A stretch of DNA of 64,000 nt from Symsagittifera roscoffensis (Eukaryota > Xenacoelomorpha > Acoela > Convolutidae): NCBI RefSeq assembly GCF_963678635.1, contig NC_087068.1:4203957-4267956 (forward strand), in the 5' to 3' direction. Positions within the stretch are counted from its first letter, which is position 1; the number at the start of each line of letters is the position of its first letter. Below the pieces are notes generated by a model. That model made no database searches, was not told where the DNA came from, and worked only from the letters and a program-made list of their open reading frames with translations. Of this stretch, positions 43,096 through 54,854 are shown one piece after another. A program made the translations under genes and the position numbers.

Positions 43096-44296
43096 TGCGA
43101 ATTTTTTTAAAACTAATTCGAGGCTAATTTCTTCTTTTTATTTAAGCTGCTCTTTCCAATCGGGTCACCAGCATAGAACGTTTCTACGTGGTATTAAACT
43201 ATTTTTCCGTGAAAAATTTTGTACACAGATTGGTCAAACTAGGAATGGTAATTTTCATTGCTGACACTTTTATAATTCCCTAAGAAGTTTAAATAAAATA
43301 TTCATCATATTGATAGAAAATAAGTAATTTTATTTATATGGGGTTGATTTTGTTCGAATTCGAAGTTTTTGTCTTAGTTTTTCTCAGTTCATGTTTCATG
43401 TTTGAAAATGTCATTAGTTTTATCTGCTGCAGTTTCTTATAATGCTACTGAAGCACGAAATTTTTTGTTAAAAACATTTGCAATTATAATTGAAAATTCA
43501 GTGGTGTTATTTCACCAGGTCATTTTGATCAATTTTTCTCTTAATTTTTTTTTGGTTTTTTCAGTTGATCAGTTTCAGTTTATGCTATACCGGCTCAACT
43601 ATCAGCTTTTATTGCGTATTTTTAGGTAAAATACGTTTTATGCAGTTAATTGTCATAGTAAGGATGGGTCCTGAATACCTTAAAAATCCATACCTTAAAA
43701 ATCCATAAATTTTATAAATTTTTAACAAGAAAAGTTTTCTTGCAAAGCTCAGCAGAAGGTCGACCTAGTTTGTCGACTTAGTTACCACTCGTTCAAAAAT
43801 TTCCTATGCTTTTTAGGCTGTTTATGATCACAATCGGATGCAAACTTGAAGTATTGGAGGTTATTTTTTTTTGTTTTTTTTTATTTGTTTCAAAGTATTT
43901 TAATAAGAAAGTTTTTAGACGTATACTGTGAGAAAAAATTAGACTTCTGTTTTTAGTTTCTATTCCTTATCACAGTTTTTTTGTATCGCTACTTTTTTAA
44001 AATTTCATTTAGCCTTTGTGAATCAATTTTAAGCACTTGATCCTTGATAATGTACCAAAATTTTTTGTAATTTTCTTTTATTAACAACAATTCGATAACA
44101 AATAGGAGAAAGTCGGAACATTCAGGGTTTTGCCCTGATATACGAGCAGTCTTGTTTTATTCTGATTTTTATCCGTTTCAGCTCTTGAAGTCTTTATGAT
44201 AAATCGATTTGAAGTATTCGGATTGCTCTGAAGAATCTGATTTTTTTTTTCAGAAATTTTTTTAGTTTCATTCAATTCTGAGATAGGCATCTCAAC

Positions 44297-44455
44297 CAGG
44301 GGCGGATTTAGCTTTCCCCCACGCCCTCAGGGTTTCGACCCCCTACCGACCCAAAGGGTACTATTTAAGAAATCCATACTTGGTGACGTAAAAGGTCGTC
44401 AAAATTGTTTGAAAATCCGCCCCCCCCCCTGGAGAAAAACCTAGATCCGCCCCTG
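44297..44455. mobile_element. 159-bp hAT-type MITE with perfect 8-bp target-site duplication
   Basis: Terminal inverted repeats CAGGGGCGGATTTAG (left) and CTAGATCCGCCCCTG (right) match at 14 of 15 positions. They are flanked by identical 8-bp direct repeats ATCTCAAC (44289-44296 and 44456-44463). Short TIRs beginning CAGGGG with 8-bp duplications are typical of hAT elements. It has no coding capacity. It lies in receptor intron 1. Confidence 0.95.
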
Positions 44456-44637
44456 ATCTCAACTTTTCGGTCTGGCAATTCTGCAGGAGAAAAACTTTGC
44501 TTGAATGAAAGTTTTGCTATTGTGTTTTAGTCAACAAGTAGTTTTTTAAAATCATTATACGAGAATCGAAGTTTGACTTAGAACAACATTAAAATGGAGA
44601 TGTGAGTTACAATTAATTCGCTGAATATATTCCACAG

Positions 44638-44755
44638 GAGGTGTAGTTTCTTGTGGATTTCTGAAGTGGGACTTCAATTGCAAGGTGATCGGACTGGTCA
44701 ACTGGTTCAACCGGACTGCCCCGGATTACCTGAATCTCCTCCTCTCCATCGACAG
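44638..44755 (+). CDS. Receptor exon 2 (extracellular loop 1 to TM3)
   Basis: This 118-nt exon, phase 1 at its start, is bounded by TTCCACAG| and GACAG|GTAAC. It encodes the conserved TM3 cysteine region (WDFNCKVIG) and the end of TM3 (YLNLLLSID), finishing inside the arginine codon of the DRY-type motif. The residues SIDR then continue into exon 3 as VVAVKY, the equivalent of DRY/DRV at the cytoplasmic end of TM3. Confidence 0.85.
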
Positions 44756-44768
44756 GTAACTTTGGATG

Positions 44769-44914
44769 GATCTCTCTAACTATATCCCCCCTCGGGTACC
44801 TAAAACGAATATCCCCCTTATTAAAAAATACACCAACGGTTAAGCATACGAAAATTTTATACCTATCTAACGAATGCCACCCTTTTGGAAAAGGGGGATA
44901 TAGTTAAAAAGATC
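44769..44914. mobile_element. 146-bp MITE-like inverted-repeat element
   Basis: The ends are inverted repeats of 22 bp, with 20 matches: GATCTCTCTAACTATATCCC at 44769 continuing to 44790, and its counterpart ending GATATAGTTAAAAAGATC at 44914. No clear target-site duplication was found. It begins 13 bp after the exon 2 donor site. Confidence 0.75.
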
Positions 44915-46192
44915 TTTTTGGATTTCTGATGTTGTATCAGCCATTGTAAATTATTCGAGAGCAAAATGAGTCATTGACTACTCATTTGTAACATTCGTCT
45001 ACTGTAGTCACACATGAGGCTTAAGAAAAATAGGCCCTATAACCATTGGCTCAAGAGTCAGGGACACTATCTCTTGTGTTTTTCTACCTCAAGAACGTTC
45101 GGAGCCAATTCGGTTCGCTTGCGACATGAGACTGGAACCCGTTACAGCTTGAAGGCCACTACCAAAATACCCCCACTCTAGAAATAAAAACGTCCCCATA
45201 CTTAGGTCTCGAAATACCCAAAATACATGAACGCCGTTAAAAACCGGGTCGGAACAATCCGCTTAGTTACTTTTTATTGGACAGTGGAACTTTGATCCAT
45301 TTCAGATGGATCAACCTAAAACTCGCCTTATCTCAACATAACTATCATAAAATACACTCGAGAAATTTAAATTGAGAACTCACATGTCGATGCACTTGAG
45401 TATGAGGAATAACTAAAAGATAAGCAGCTTGAGAACTAAATAATATAACTGAATAAGTTTGATGCTAATTAGTTTTAACAACAGAAGTAAGTTCTGTCTC
45501 AAGAATCAAAGTTTCTGAATGAACCATTGGGACACTCGAGTTGTCCACTCTTCCATTGAATGTTCACTCCTTTCCGTTCGAATAGTCTTCCTTTCTCAAG
45601 TCTGTATTCTATTCTCCTGTTTTCAGGATGAGACAGCTCTACTCTCTGATTATTCCGTATCGAGAAATTGCGAATAGCAATTTCCTGCCTTTTTCTTGAG
45701 TAGTTTCCCGCAATTGTTATTTCGGTCGTTCTGATTTTGATTTTTGCGTTTTCAGTTGGTTCGAGAAAACTGAGCATGACAGGCTCCATTCGAAATTTTT
45801 AAAATTAAAACTTCACTCCAAAATTACGTGTTTCTCAAGGTCAAACCTCCAGACATGACCGACTGGCACAATTCCTCAAATTTTCTCCTCGCTGATTCGA
45901 TTATGTATTAACGGATGTGCTTTTATAATAAGGATTACTTAATTTAATACTAGCATTGAATACTTGCACAAACTGGATATCGGATTTTTTTTCGGCCCAA
46001 ATTTGTAGATCGCCGCAATGATCGAAAATTCTGAGCTGAAAAACTCTGATATCCAGGGCTAATGTTTCTCGAATGCGATACGAAATCTGCGTAAAACAAT
46101 CATAAACGCATATTAACTCTTCACACATAAATTTTAATCCAGTTGTTTCGTTTCGTACGATCGTAAGAGATTTTTTTTATACTCATATTTAT
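44915..46192. other. Receptor intron 2, left part
   Basis: Two minus-strand open frames occur here (45499-45789, 96 aa; 45901-46128, 75 aa), with mixed composition but no recognisable domain or splice links. I leave them unannotated. A direct-repeat-like stretch with CCAAAATAC words lies near 45170-45240. Confidence 0.4.
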
Positions 46193-46910
46193 TCTAGATC
46201 AGACATACCTTATAACATTAGAACACAACAATTTCAAGAACTTCTCTCTAAAATAGATACAACAATACAAAGACAGTCAATTGACCAAAATTTTACGAAA
46301 ACTAGCTGAAACAGCAGAACTCTCGGATATTTACGCACAAGAATACAGCGGATACTTTGGAGATGTTGAAGATTACATAAAGCTCAACAGTGAAAAAAAC
46401 TGATCACAAGATAATTCGCCGGTTGTTATTTTCAGTTTTGTAAATCTTAAAAATGAACTCCTAGTGTTTCTAGCATGGCCCTACTATATATTAGAAAGAT
46501 TATACGCAATGTTAATTTTTTGGATTTCTCTTCTCATTATTCAAAGGAACTTATAACACATGTGCAAAACATACACAAGTAAGTAAACAAGCAAGAGTAA
46601 CACGAATTTTACTTGCAGGATTTTTTGGAATAATTTTCACCTCAATTAACAAAAATTGTTCTTGCCGCTCAAATTAGCGAATACGATAGGAAACTATCTA
46701 CAACACCAGATGCATAGGAAGCTTCATAAGAAAAAAATAAATTCAACACCTACAGCACCGCCACATTTACAAAATCTGCAAAATAATCAACCCTTATCTT
46801 AAGTCCCACAAAATTATAGCAACACACTAGCAATCACCGATCGTACCTCTGAAGGTAGTAGCTTTCAACGAAGTCCAGTATCTCATATAACACCACCAGC
46901 CAAACATTGA
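46193..46910 (+). pseudogene. Copy C: 3' part of the env gene, broken
   Basis: Sequence from 46193 aligns by eye with the last third of the copy A env (from about 36770): the TQQFQELL-like block, IDQNL, AETAGF/SDIY-QDYSGYF, then the C-terminal hydrophobic blocks, with several frame breaks and stops. The end TGACGACAC matches copy B. Copy C lacks everything upstream, so it is 5'-truncated, and no target-site duplication could be checked. Confidence 0.85.
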
Positions 46911-46985
46911 CGACACATATGAGCAAAGTTTAGAACAACCACACATAATAAAATTTCCTTTTCAAAACAATTTTTTTAACACACG

Positions 46986-48714
46986 ATGAGCAGACATAAT
47001 GGATCCCCCAACCGTTACCTTTTCTATCCATCCAACTTCCACCGCCAACCCTCCCGCATTTTACTCTTAGACTTCACCTCTTCTCCCCTTCCGAGTTTTT
47101 TTTCTAATTTACCACGCAAGGATTCAGACGACTCAACCCAAACAGTTTGTAATACCATCTCTACTTTTAGAAGCTCAGTTTTAGAAAACCTCAACAATTT
47201 CCTAGACTAAGAACCAAGCCCAACTAATTTTTCACAACCACATTTCCAACCCATTGCTTCACAATTTCCTAAAGAAACCTCTCCCTCCCCCTCTTCATAC
47301 ACTGATACTACCCTTATTCTTTTCCCAATGTCAAGTACTCAACCCGACGCACCTAGCTCCATGACCGATAACCAATTAGAGCATGAATTAGATAGTTTTA
47401 TAACACAACAACAGCACTTTTATGACACAAATTTTGCATTAACAATTCACCAAATAACACATTCAGCCTAAGCAATTCATTCAGTCAATGTTGCACTAAC
47501 CAGAGCACAAAGAGTTGTTAAAGAAAACACTCTAAGCTTCACATCAATCTTTCATTGGCTGACCACGATCATCCCGTCTATTTTCCCATCGTCCACAACA
47601 TACTAACACAAAAAAATTACTTCATAACTCACCATCCCCTATCCCCAAATCTACATAATATGCGACCGCTAACGACAATCCACAGAACTTATACGTTGAA
47701 GAAAACGTTCTGTCTCCCACACTCTCTTGGACTACCTATTACCATTGCACTTGCCCATTAACCTTTCCCTTGAAAATCACCCACGAGGACAATGAATTAA
47801 GTCACTCCCTTCTTCATAAACTACTCATTGCACTTCACGCAAATCAATTTACCACCATCGGATGAAAACAAAATCTCTATTGACTCATAGCAAAATGCGC
47901 TAACCGATTTTTAACCACACTATGCTCATGCAATAACCCGATATATGGAAGACACCCCAAATGAGGAAGATCCCATTACTTAACCTCAACTACCAGAATT
48001 TTTTTTGTTTAGAAATGAATATATATTCCACTTAGATAGTAATAACAAAAATTCGATAACATTTTTGCTCGCGCATTAACAAACACCAAAGAATGTGAAT
48101 CAAGTTTTAACAAATTTAATCATTTCGCACTCACATTTGACTTCGTTACACCTAAAGAACGCGACAAACACTACTCGCATGAAATCATGTTAAGAACGAA
48201 ACTGACGCACACATACACATTTTATAAAATTATCATTATATATCTAATCTCATCATTATATCGACATCATATATCTAACTCACCAACACGTAACTCACAA
48301 CATCGTTTTATGATTATTCATTCAAATACTTCACCATATTTTTCAAATTTCACTTATTATCTTAAATTGACTAATCTCTACGCCATCCTTCGTAATTATA
48401 ACCCCAACAGACAAATGTATATTTTCTGCCGACTAACCAACACTTTCCCCATTGATGACGCTCGCCCACTAGTTTTCCCCAAGAATATATACAGGCCTTT
48501 GAAATAACCCTAGTACAACATATTCACAACACTAAAATCAACCACAAACTGTATAATTTAATTCAAAACCCAAATCTTGAATTCTCACTACTCATCGAAA
48601 AACTTAACCTCATCAGAGCGCTGGAACTCCTCTGGCCTCTGCTTCGCACTTCTCTTATCGTCAGACCCGATTAAAGCTAACTTCCCAAGGATTTTTCCAT
48701 GATGCAGTATCCTC
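46986..48714 (+). pseudogene. Copy C relic of the 597-aa ORF
   Basis: The start context ACGATGAGC is shared with copies A and B. The N-terminus reads MSRHNGSPNRYLFYPSNF. Later blocks (a traceable ILRNYNPNRQMYIFC stretch near 48390-48430, for example) are interrupted by frameshifts and stops. The relic is followed by the conserved UTR intron (48715-48796). Confidence 0.8.
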
Positions 48715-50145
48715 GTAAGTATGAATATAAGTATTTAAACTAACAAATAAAAACAAGACACTTAACATCATCCATGTAGTTCTCAATTTTTTTTAGATTT
48801 CATCAATATCATTCCTCTAAACAAAAAAGAAAACAGAAAATCACCAAATCTTCTTCTAGTTTCTAAATTTTCTATTTAACAATGAAAATTAATTAATGAA
48901 ATTAATTAATGAAGTAAGTTTTATCCTAAATTCAATAAAATAATATCTCTGAAGTAAATTTCATACATTTCAAAGCAGTAAGAATTCATAAAATGAAAAC
49001 AATTTTCAAGGAAACTAACATTTTTGTAAGCTTCTATTGTAAGCTTTAAAAAGTCTCCTCACTTGCTTACAATTCACACTCTGTGCAACAAACTCGCACA
49101 ACTTGCCCACGTAGAATTATTTTAAAAATAAATTTCAAGTCTCAAATCCATCAGATAACAACTCTAACTAACTTTCGCGCGTTTCCAACTTTCTTTTAAC
49201 CCGGTTGGAAGGAATTATAAGTAAATTTAAGCTAACCAACGCAGCTTACTAACCCCACAAAACCAACCGCATGCATAAGAACATCCCACGGTACTCAGAC
49301 CAAATTAAACCCAGATTGAAACTGGATAAATTATTCTTTTGAGACCCACTTTCAAGTTTTATTGAAATCACTTGAAACAAAAAATTGTCAGAAGAAAAAC
49401 CCAACAAAAACGATCTAGTTTTGATAAAACAAAACAACCAAAGACTGCCTTCATGTGCTACAACCCCGATCCTCTGTTTTTAATATGAGTGGCTCCAGGG
49501 TGAGCAACTCTTTGAATTAACCAAACTTAAAAACGCTTTTGCGAAAACAACTAATAGAACATCATAACTGAATCTGATCTCACTAACAAGATATAGATTT
49601 AATATGCACTGTAAAAAGACTTCTTAAAGCAAACGGAACGAGCAGCAAAGGGAGATGAAAACTCCAGGACCTTCTGACTTTGAAATGGCAAATCTATTGA
49701 TTTGTTGCCGTAGTCACAACCCTCACAGGATTTAAAGTGTGGAACTAACATCGCAGCAAAGAGAACAATTGAAACAGACCAGTGGCATACTCGATGAGAA
49801 CTTCGCAAACAGATTCTGGTCACTTTGCGCCCCATACAGAGAAGTCAAACTTCATCTTGCACGCAGTCTCGCTCTATCTCAACGAAATCAACACATCATT
49901 GCATCAATCTGAGATCAATCTAACACATTTACTAAAGACAGTCTACAATAAGACAAAATCCATTTCTGGAACACAAACAATTGTAGTCTCTCTCTGCTAA
50001 AATAACTACATCTCTCCTTCCTTCACGCTGTCACTGCTCCAACCGCTCAAAAAGAAACCACTCCAAAGAACAAAGGAATCTCCACATCCATCCTTTACTA
50101 TAATAAACAATCTGAAAACTAAAAACTTTCTAAGCCCCGCATAGG
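48715..50145 (+). other. Copy C 3' UTR including relic intron
   Basis: It begins with an intron whose signals match copy A (48715-48796). Conserved short words such as AACCCGGTTGGAA (49199) and AAACTGGATAAATTATTC (49318) are retained. The remainder is diverged. The minus-strand frames at 49249-49437 and 49599-49835 and the plus frame at 49782-50000 are not supported as genes. Confidence 0.65.
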
Positions 50146-50501
50146 TGGAACCAGTTTAAAATTAATTTTTATAAATAAATATATACTTAATAAAACTATC
50201 TCTATAAAACATTACTTACTAACCAATCGTGATCCATAACTAACACCGATAATTTATTTTAGTTTGAATAAATCTTAGATGACAGTTGTTCTCCTTTCAA
50301 ACAAGTTCCTTAAACCTATTTCGCAAATACCAGTATAAACTAGATCTATTGAGACTAGGAGATATAAGAGTAAGATTAAAATTGGTATTAGTCTAAGAAG
50401 TTGCACAAATAAGTCCGGCCGAAAACAAGATAGCGTGAGGAACAGACGGCTTACCTTATCTGAAATTACTCTATGAGTAATCTACCTCTGGCTTAAACTC
50501 A
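50146..50501 (+). repeat. Diverged 3' LTR of copy C (356 bp)
   Basis: It starts TGGAACC and ends AAACTCA. Its 3' half follows the copy A LTR closely (TAGATCTATTGAG, AGTAAGATTA, GTCCGGCCGAAAA, ATAGCGTGA, CTCTATGAGT), while the 5' half is shorter and rearranged. The AATAAA of copy A is lost at the equivalent point. The LTR ends 23 bp upstream of receptor exon 3. Confidence 0.9.
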
Positions 50502-50524
50502 AAACGTTTGCTATTACATTGCAG

Positions 50525-50693
50525 GGTGGTAGCTGTCAAATATGGTGTGTGGTACAGCACTAACTGCAATCGAATGAAGGCGTGGCTGGCAATTGTGCCG
50601 GTGTTGACTCCGGTACTTGTCGTCATTATCTACCAGGCAGCATATTTCCAAATCACCCAGCTACCCAGACCGATTTGCTGGTCTGGGGGACCG
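50525..50693 (+). CDS. Receptor exon 3 (TM3 end to TM4)
   Basis: Acceptor TTACATTGCAG| at 50524. The exon supplies the final base of the DRY-type arginine codon, continues VVAVKYGVWYSTNC, then TM4 (KAWLAIVPVLTPVLVVIIYQ) and extracellular loop 2 with a Cys (RPICWSG) that would pair with the Cys before TM3. The donor is probably at 50694 (CCG|GTTAG), forced by an in-frame stop at 50718; it is a weak site, so the boundary is uncertain. Confidence 0.75.
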
Positions 50694-51206
50694 GTTAGAA
50701 ATTCTATTTTACTAGCTTAAAGTCCAACAGGTAACGTTTTCCATTTTTCTGCAAGATCGTATGGAAAAAACTTGTCATATACTTTTTTGGTTTTTATGGA
50801 GTTGTGTGAAACTGCATCAAGATAAGCTTTATTTCCTATATGAAAAGGTTTCATAATCATTTTCGTTCAAACAGGGTGCTTAAGAATTTTCTTTTCTTTT
50901 TCGAAATTTTTTCTTGGAGAAATCAAATCCCAAATGAAATATATAAAACCGAAATTATAAGACAACTTTCAACATATTTTGGTTTCAGCTCGAGCTACTG
51001 AATGAGTTTAATTGGTCGCGCTTAAATGAATATCATAAATTACTCTCATAAAATTTTCGAAAATTTTGTTATAACCACATTGGTTTTCAGGTCAACAAAA
51101 TATTTAGGTAAACCAAATTGGTTTTTCCAGCTCCTCCACTATGAAGATCTTATTTTGACCGATCAATTTGACGATGGTTTGGTCTGTCAGCTCATTGTCT
51201 TTTCAG

Positions 51207-51374
51207 GTGAACTACAGACTGATGACGAATGTGATGGGGTTCTTGGGGGTTCCTGCTACTCTACTCACAATTCTACTAACTGTCTACCTCGTAGTCCAAC
51301 TAAAAAAGCGGCAAAAGATCAGAACTGCTCAACGAGTGAATACTCACAATCATGAGCCGAACAACGACAACTCG
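51207..51374 (+). CDS. Receptor exon 4 (TM5 and intracellular loop 3)
   Basis: The acceptor CTTTTCAG| precedes 51207. The exon encodes TM5 (around NVMGFLGVPATLLTILLTVY) and a basic intracellular loop (VQLKKRQKIRTAQR). The best donor that keeps phase with exon 5 is at 51375 (CTCG|GTTCTT is offset by one; TCG|GTT fits), again weak. Exon 4 may therefore end a few bases either side. Confidence 0.65.
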
Positions 51375-51652
51375 GTTCTTACAATACTCATTTATTCATT
51401 ACGAGGCCGAAACTTTGTACTTTGTTTCGCAACAAGGATTCCGCAACAAGGACACTCTCTTTGTTCTTTGTTTGTGCGGTCGTTTTCTTTGATTGTTACT
51501 ACAAAAATTTAACACATTTAAAGACTTGTCTCTGGATTCCAGAGACATACACACACCAAATTGTGCGCCTATCCAGAGCAGTTTGGCCTCGTAATGTTTG
51601 ATTATTTTTAAAAAAATATATATGTTTTACTTTTGTGACCGGAAGTTTTCAG

Positions 51653-51889
51653 GTTACTGTGGCGCTTCTGACGAACTGTGCAATCTTCTCCCTTTTCCGA
51701 CTTCTTCTGTTCGCAATTCATGCTCTGGCGGCCAGCATGGATGACTCAGACAGAGAGTCGATGGGGTTGAAACTGAGAGTGGCAGGACTGGCTGTTGTGT
51801 GTGGCACGTTTGCTGTTCTATTCCAGGGTCCAATATACTTGACCATGAAGACCATGAGGAGAGCTTTCAAGGCTTCAGTTGGACTATAA
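51653..51889 (+). CDS. Receptor exon 5 (TM6-TM7, C-terminus)
   Basis: The acceptor AGTTTTCAG| precedes 51653. It encodes TM6 (VTVALLTNCAIFSLFRLLLF), a short loop, and TM7 (VAGLAVVCGTFAVLFQGPIY) ending in a GPIY motif in place of the usual NPxxY, followed by a short basic tail (MKTMRRAFKAS) and stop at 51887-51889. AATAAA occurs at 51910. The tail is short for the family. Confidence 0.8.
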   Translation, partial: VTVALLTNCAIFSLFRLLLFAIHALAASMDDSDRESMGLKLRVAGLAVVCGTFAVLFQGPIYLTMKTMRRAFKASVGL

Positions 51890-51915
51890 ACGCTGTCTCA
51901 AATCAGTCTAATAAA

Positions 51916-52586
51916 AAATATACATAAATCTGAGATTTTCCACCAAAATTCGTCACCTCATTCTTGTGCAAATGTTCAATTTGACTATCCCCAAGAAATT
52001 TTTTCCATATAAAGTTGTTAAAAGAGTTTTTTAGAAAAGGTGGGAAGGAACTGTGTTGTCGCAATTTCTAAAAACTCGCAGGGCCACCCACAGTGACGGT
52101 ATGTATCATTTCACTTGTGAGAGCATTTGCACTTGTAATCATTAACAAGACTTTTCAGCCCGTAATCAACTTCCGTTTACTGATCTGTGCAAAACGCTAG
52201 CAGTTACTTAAATATTTAAAATTATATATTCTTCTCGTAATGACTTTATTTTTAAATCGAAGAAACAAAATCTTTACATAGAAAAAAGATCCGGTTGAGA
52301 TCTTAAGATTTTTTTCTTGTTTTAAAATTCTTTTTAAGATGAATATGTTGAAAGTGAAGAAACATTTTTAAAAAAAGTTAACCAACTTTATATAATTACA
52401 GGACAATCTGTAAACAATAACACTTGCTTCATCTTTTTAGTTTTTTAACTTACAGGTTTTAATGACAAATTGCTCCAAAAACAAAAAAGTCCAAGAGAAA
52501 AGTGAAAAGAAATCAATTAGAATGGATTTTTGTGGTCTAGATCTTTATCAATATCATCGGATCACATATCGCACTCAGACAACAAA
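51916..52586. other. Intergenic region after the receptor gene
   Basis: AT-rich and without a recognised feature apart from poly-A signal words close to the receptor 3' end. Confidence 0.4.
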
Positions 52587-52877
52587 ATGGAATTAAAAAC
52601 AATAATAAATGTAGTTCCTCCGAATCGCAGAGGAGCTATCAGTCCTGTAGAGGGTAGTCCATTCGTATTATCTCCCCACATTCCAGACAGTGTTATTTTG
52701 TTGAGCGAAGCTATTGTATCCGACTCAAGGCCGTTTTTTGCGACTAGAACTTTCTCGTGGTACCACTATTGCAGCCAAATTTGGTCAGGTTGTGGTAGAC
52801 CTGAAACTAGAGGTCAAGTGAGAGCTCGTCCTCGCACACTATCATTGCCATGGCATGGGATCGATTACACGATCTGA
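52587..52877 (+). CDS. Unrecognised 96-aa ORF with an RRGAIS motif
   Basis: The open frame from 52530 has its first ATG at 52587. It encodes 96 residues rich in Pro, Arg and Ser. The segment NRRGAISPVEGSP contains RRGAIS, identical to the inhibitory pseudosubstrate of the type I regulatory subunit of protein kinase A. The following residues do not clearly continue that family and the C-terminal half (RGQVRARPRTLSLPWHG) is Arg-rich. It may be a gene fragment, a retrocopy relic or chance. It is GC-richer than its surroundings, which favours a coding origin. Confidence 0.3.
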   Translation: MELKTIINVVPPNRRGAISPVEGSPFVLSPHIPDSVILLSEAIVSDSRPFFATRTFSWYHYCSQIWSGCGRPETRGQVRARPRTLSLPWHGIDYTI

Positions 52878-54850
52878 CGATTCTAAAGTCAACGCCTTAC
52901 CACTATGGTAAGTGCCCCTAAAAAAATGGATTATAATCCGTTGTTTTCATGAATTTTAAATTTAATTTTATCCATTCAAAATAATTAATGGATTGTTTTT
53001 TGCGTTGTGCAAAAAATGCAATAGTTTGCGTTGCGAATCGTTTCGTTCATCCCCTTTTATTTGCCCCTTTAACCCCACCTTAGCCACCGCTCTACCACCT
53101 AACCTTACCAACATCCCCACATGAATCACACCCTTCGGCCCACCTGAACCACCCGTTTCCTGATCTGAACAAACCCCCCCCCCCCCCCCCACCTCACCAA
53201 TTGAATCACCCGCCCCCTGACCTTATCTACAACCCTGCCCAACTGGCCAACTAAATCACATGCACACAATTGAAAAATTGATAAAAACGGTAACAAAATC
53301 AAAATTGCGCAAAAAATGAAACTGAGCAAGAAGTAAACATTTATAATTTAGGCGTAAAAAAACCATTTTGCTTGCATTGATATTCGCACCTCAAAATTGG
53401 ACTAAAATGGCATTTCATTGTCTTTGTTTCTAAAAGTGAAAAACAATCGATTTTAAATGATTTGATATGGATTTCAAGGCTTTATTAAACAATAGCTAAG
53501 TAATTCATTTTTATAAGTTTTTTTAGTTAACCAGCCAGAGCCATAACACGAAGGTTACTTATTTAAGGTTATCTAAGCTATGGCTATAATACACGAACTC
53601 ATCTTCTAAATTGCAGTTAAAAGGCACGTGAGATTTGAACCCGCAATCATATGGTTGATGTGCACCATCACTACCAATGCGCCACAACGCCACATTTTTA
53701 ATTGATTCTTATCGATTATTTTTCACTTTATAGACGCTGACAATGAAAATCAACTAAAAAATTGAACTCCAGTGTGGGTAATGTAGTGATTTGCGAAAAA
53801 AAGATGTTATCTCCACTAAACGTTTTGAGTTTTTTGAAATGAAGTGATTGAAATTTTAGCTTCCTAGTTAATGACGAGTATGAAATTGAGTATCAAAATT
53901 TGAGCATGCAGTTTGGCAACTTGTAACTTGACATTCTATTGACACAGTTTTATTAAATTAATGAAACTCAATCAGAAGTATTACAGGCTGCCATCACAAC
54001 ACTACAATTAGACAAAAAAAACTTTTTTTTGCATGGCTGTTTCATTCGATTTCATATTCATTTGCTACCGATCTGCTTTGTTGGTTCAAAAAAAAATTGA
54101 AGTACAAATCAAAAACATTACTAACTGACATTTGAGCAGAACTTGCTCAATTTCTGATGAACGCGCACTTAACATCGGATAATTTGAAAACGTTGAATAA
54201 ATGGTCTGTATCAATGGAAACTCTTCGATCCTTAACCCATAAAATTGCAACCTTGAATGGCAGTCATTATTTGAACCTGACTTTTGTAGTGATTCTATAC
54301 TGAAGTTACGTATTATAACGTCTCTATAACGTACTGCTAGGTGTCTAATAGTGATTTACTCTAGCTAGTTGTGTGTTTTTTGCCACTCACTATCTTTAGG
54401 CCGCATCTTCAGTCCATTCTTTCATAAATTGTTAAAGAATTTACAGATTGTTATGTTGCGGTACTTCTGTTAACTTTGAGTCGTAATTTTTTTATATTGT
54501 TTGATATGACTGAATCTTCAGTTGTTAAGCGAATTTTTGAAATACTGCTCATCAAAAGGTTTTTGTTGACGATGCTGTGAACTCAGGTTAACTCCTAGGG
54601 GTATTGGTTAATTCGTCTCAACTCCGCTTGATTTCGTTTTTCCGACATTAGCCTTCTCACTCGGCCCGTAAAAATTTCACGTTTACACATTTCATTCTAG
54701 AATGTGCATGCACTGTGCCGCACCCTAGACATTCGGCATCCGGTGATTTGCTGAATTACTGTCTTAGATCAATCTTATGACTAAGAATGTTCAAGCCACA
54801 CTTACAATACTGTTCAACATTTGAAACAGGCAACCAATATATCTATTATA
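52878..54850. other. 2-kb intergenic region with C-rich patch and tRNA-like sequence
   Basis: Contains a C-rich strand (53060-53240) with a run of about 17 C at 53174-53190, likely a slippage hotspot, and a tRNA-like sequence listed next. Minus-strand ORFs over the C-rich patch (Gly-rich) are compositional. Confidence 0.45.
53622..53691 (-). other. tRNA-like sequence, minus strand
   Basis: On the minus strand a box-A-like segment (TGGCGCATTGGTAGTG) and a good box-B-like segment (GCGGGTTCAAATCTC) are 70 nt from end to end. A perfect 5-bp stem (ATGGT/ACCAT) surrounds an 8-nt loop, one longer than a normal anticodon loop, and the acceptor stem pairs poorly. Most likely a tRNA pseudogene or SINE head. 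Confidence 0.4.
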
Positions 54851-54854
54851 CATT

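Larger units (their letters stand above)
42422..44637 (+). other. Receptor intron 1
   Basis: GTAAGT donor and TTCCACAG acceptor. It contains a 64-bp tandem repeat, a tRNA-like sequence and a hAT-type MITE, listed separately. A 15-bp word (ACCTTAAAAATCCAT) repeats in tandem near 43676-43706. The ORF at 43402-43629 is Leu/Phe-rich and not supported. Confidence 0.75.

Noticed and set aside
45499-46128. Two minus-strand ORFs (96 and 75 codons) in receptor intron 2
   Set aside because: Coding-like composition, but no recognised domain, no clear splice link between them and no copy elsewhere in the window. They could be exons of a nested gene but I cannot support it.
53126-53329. Minus-strand Gly-rich ORF over the poly-C tract
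   Set aside because: Created by the C-rich strand and the mononucleotide run.
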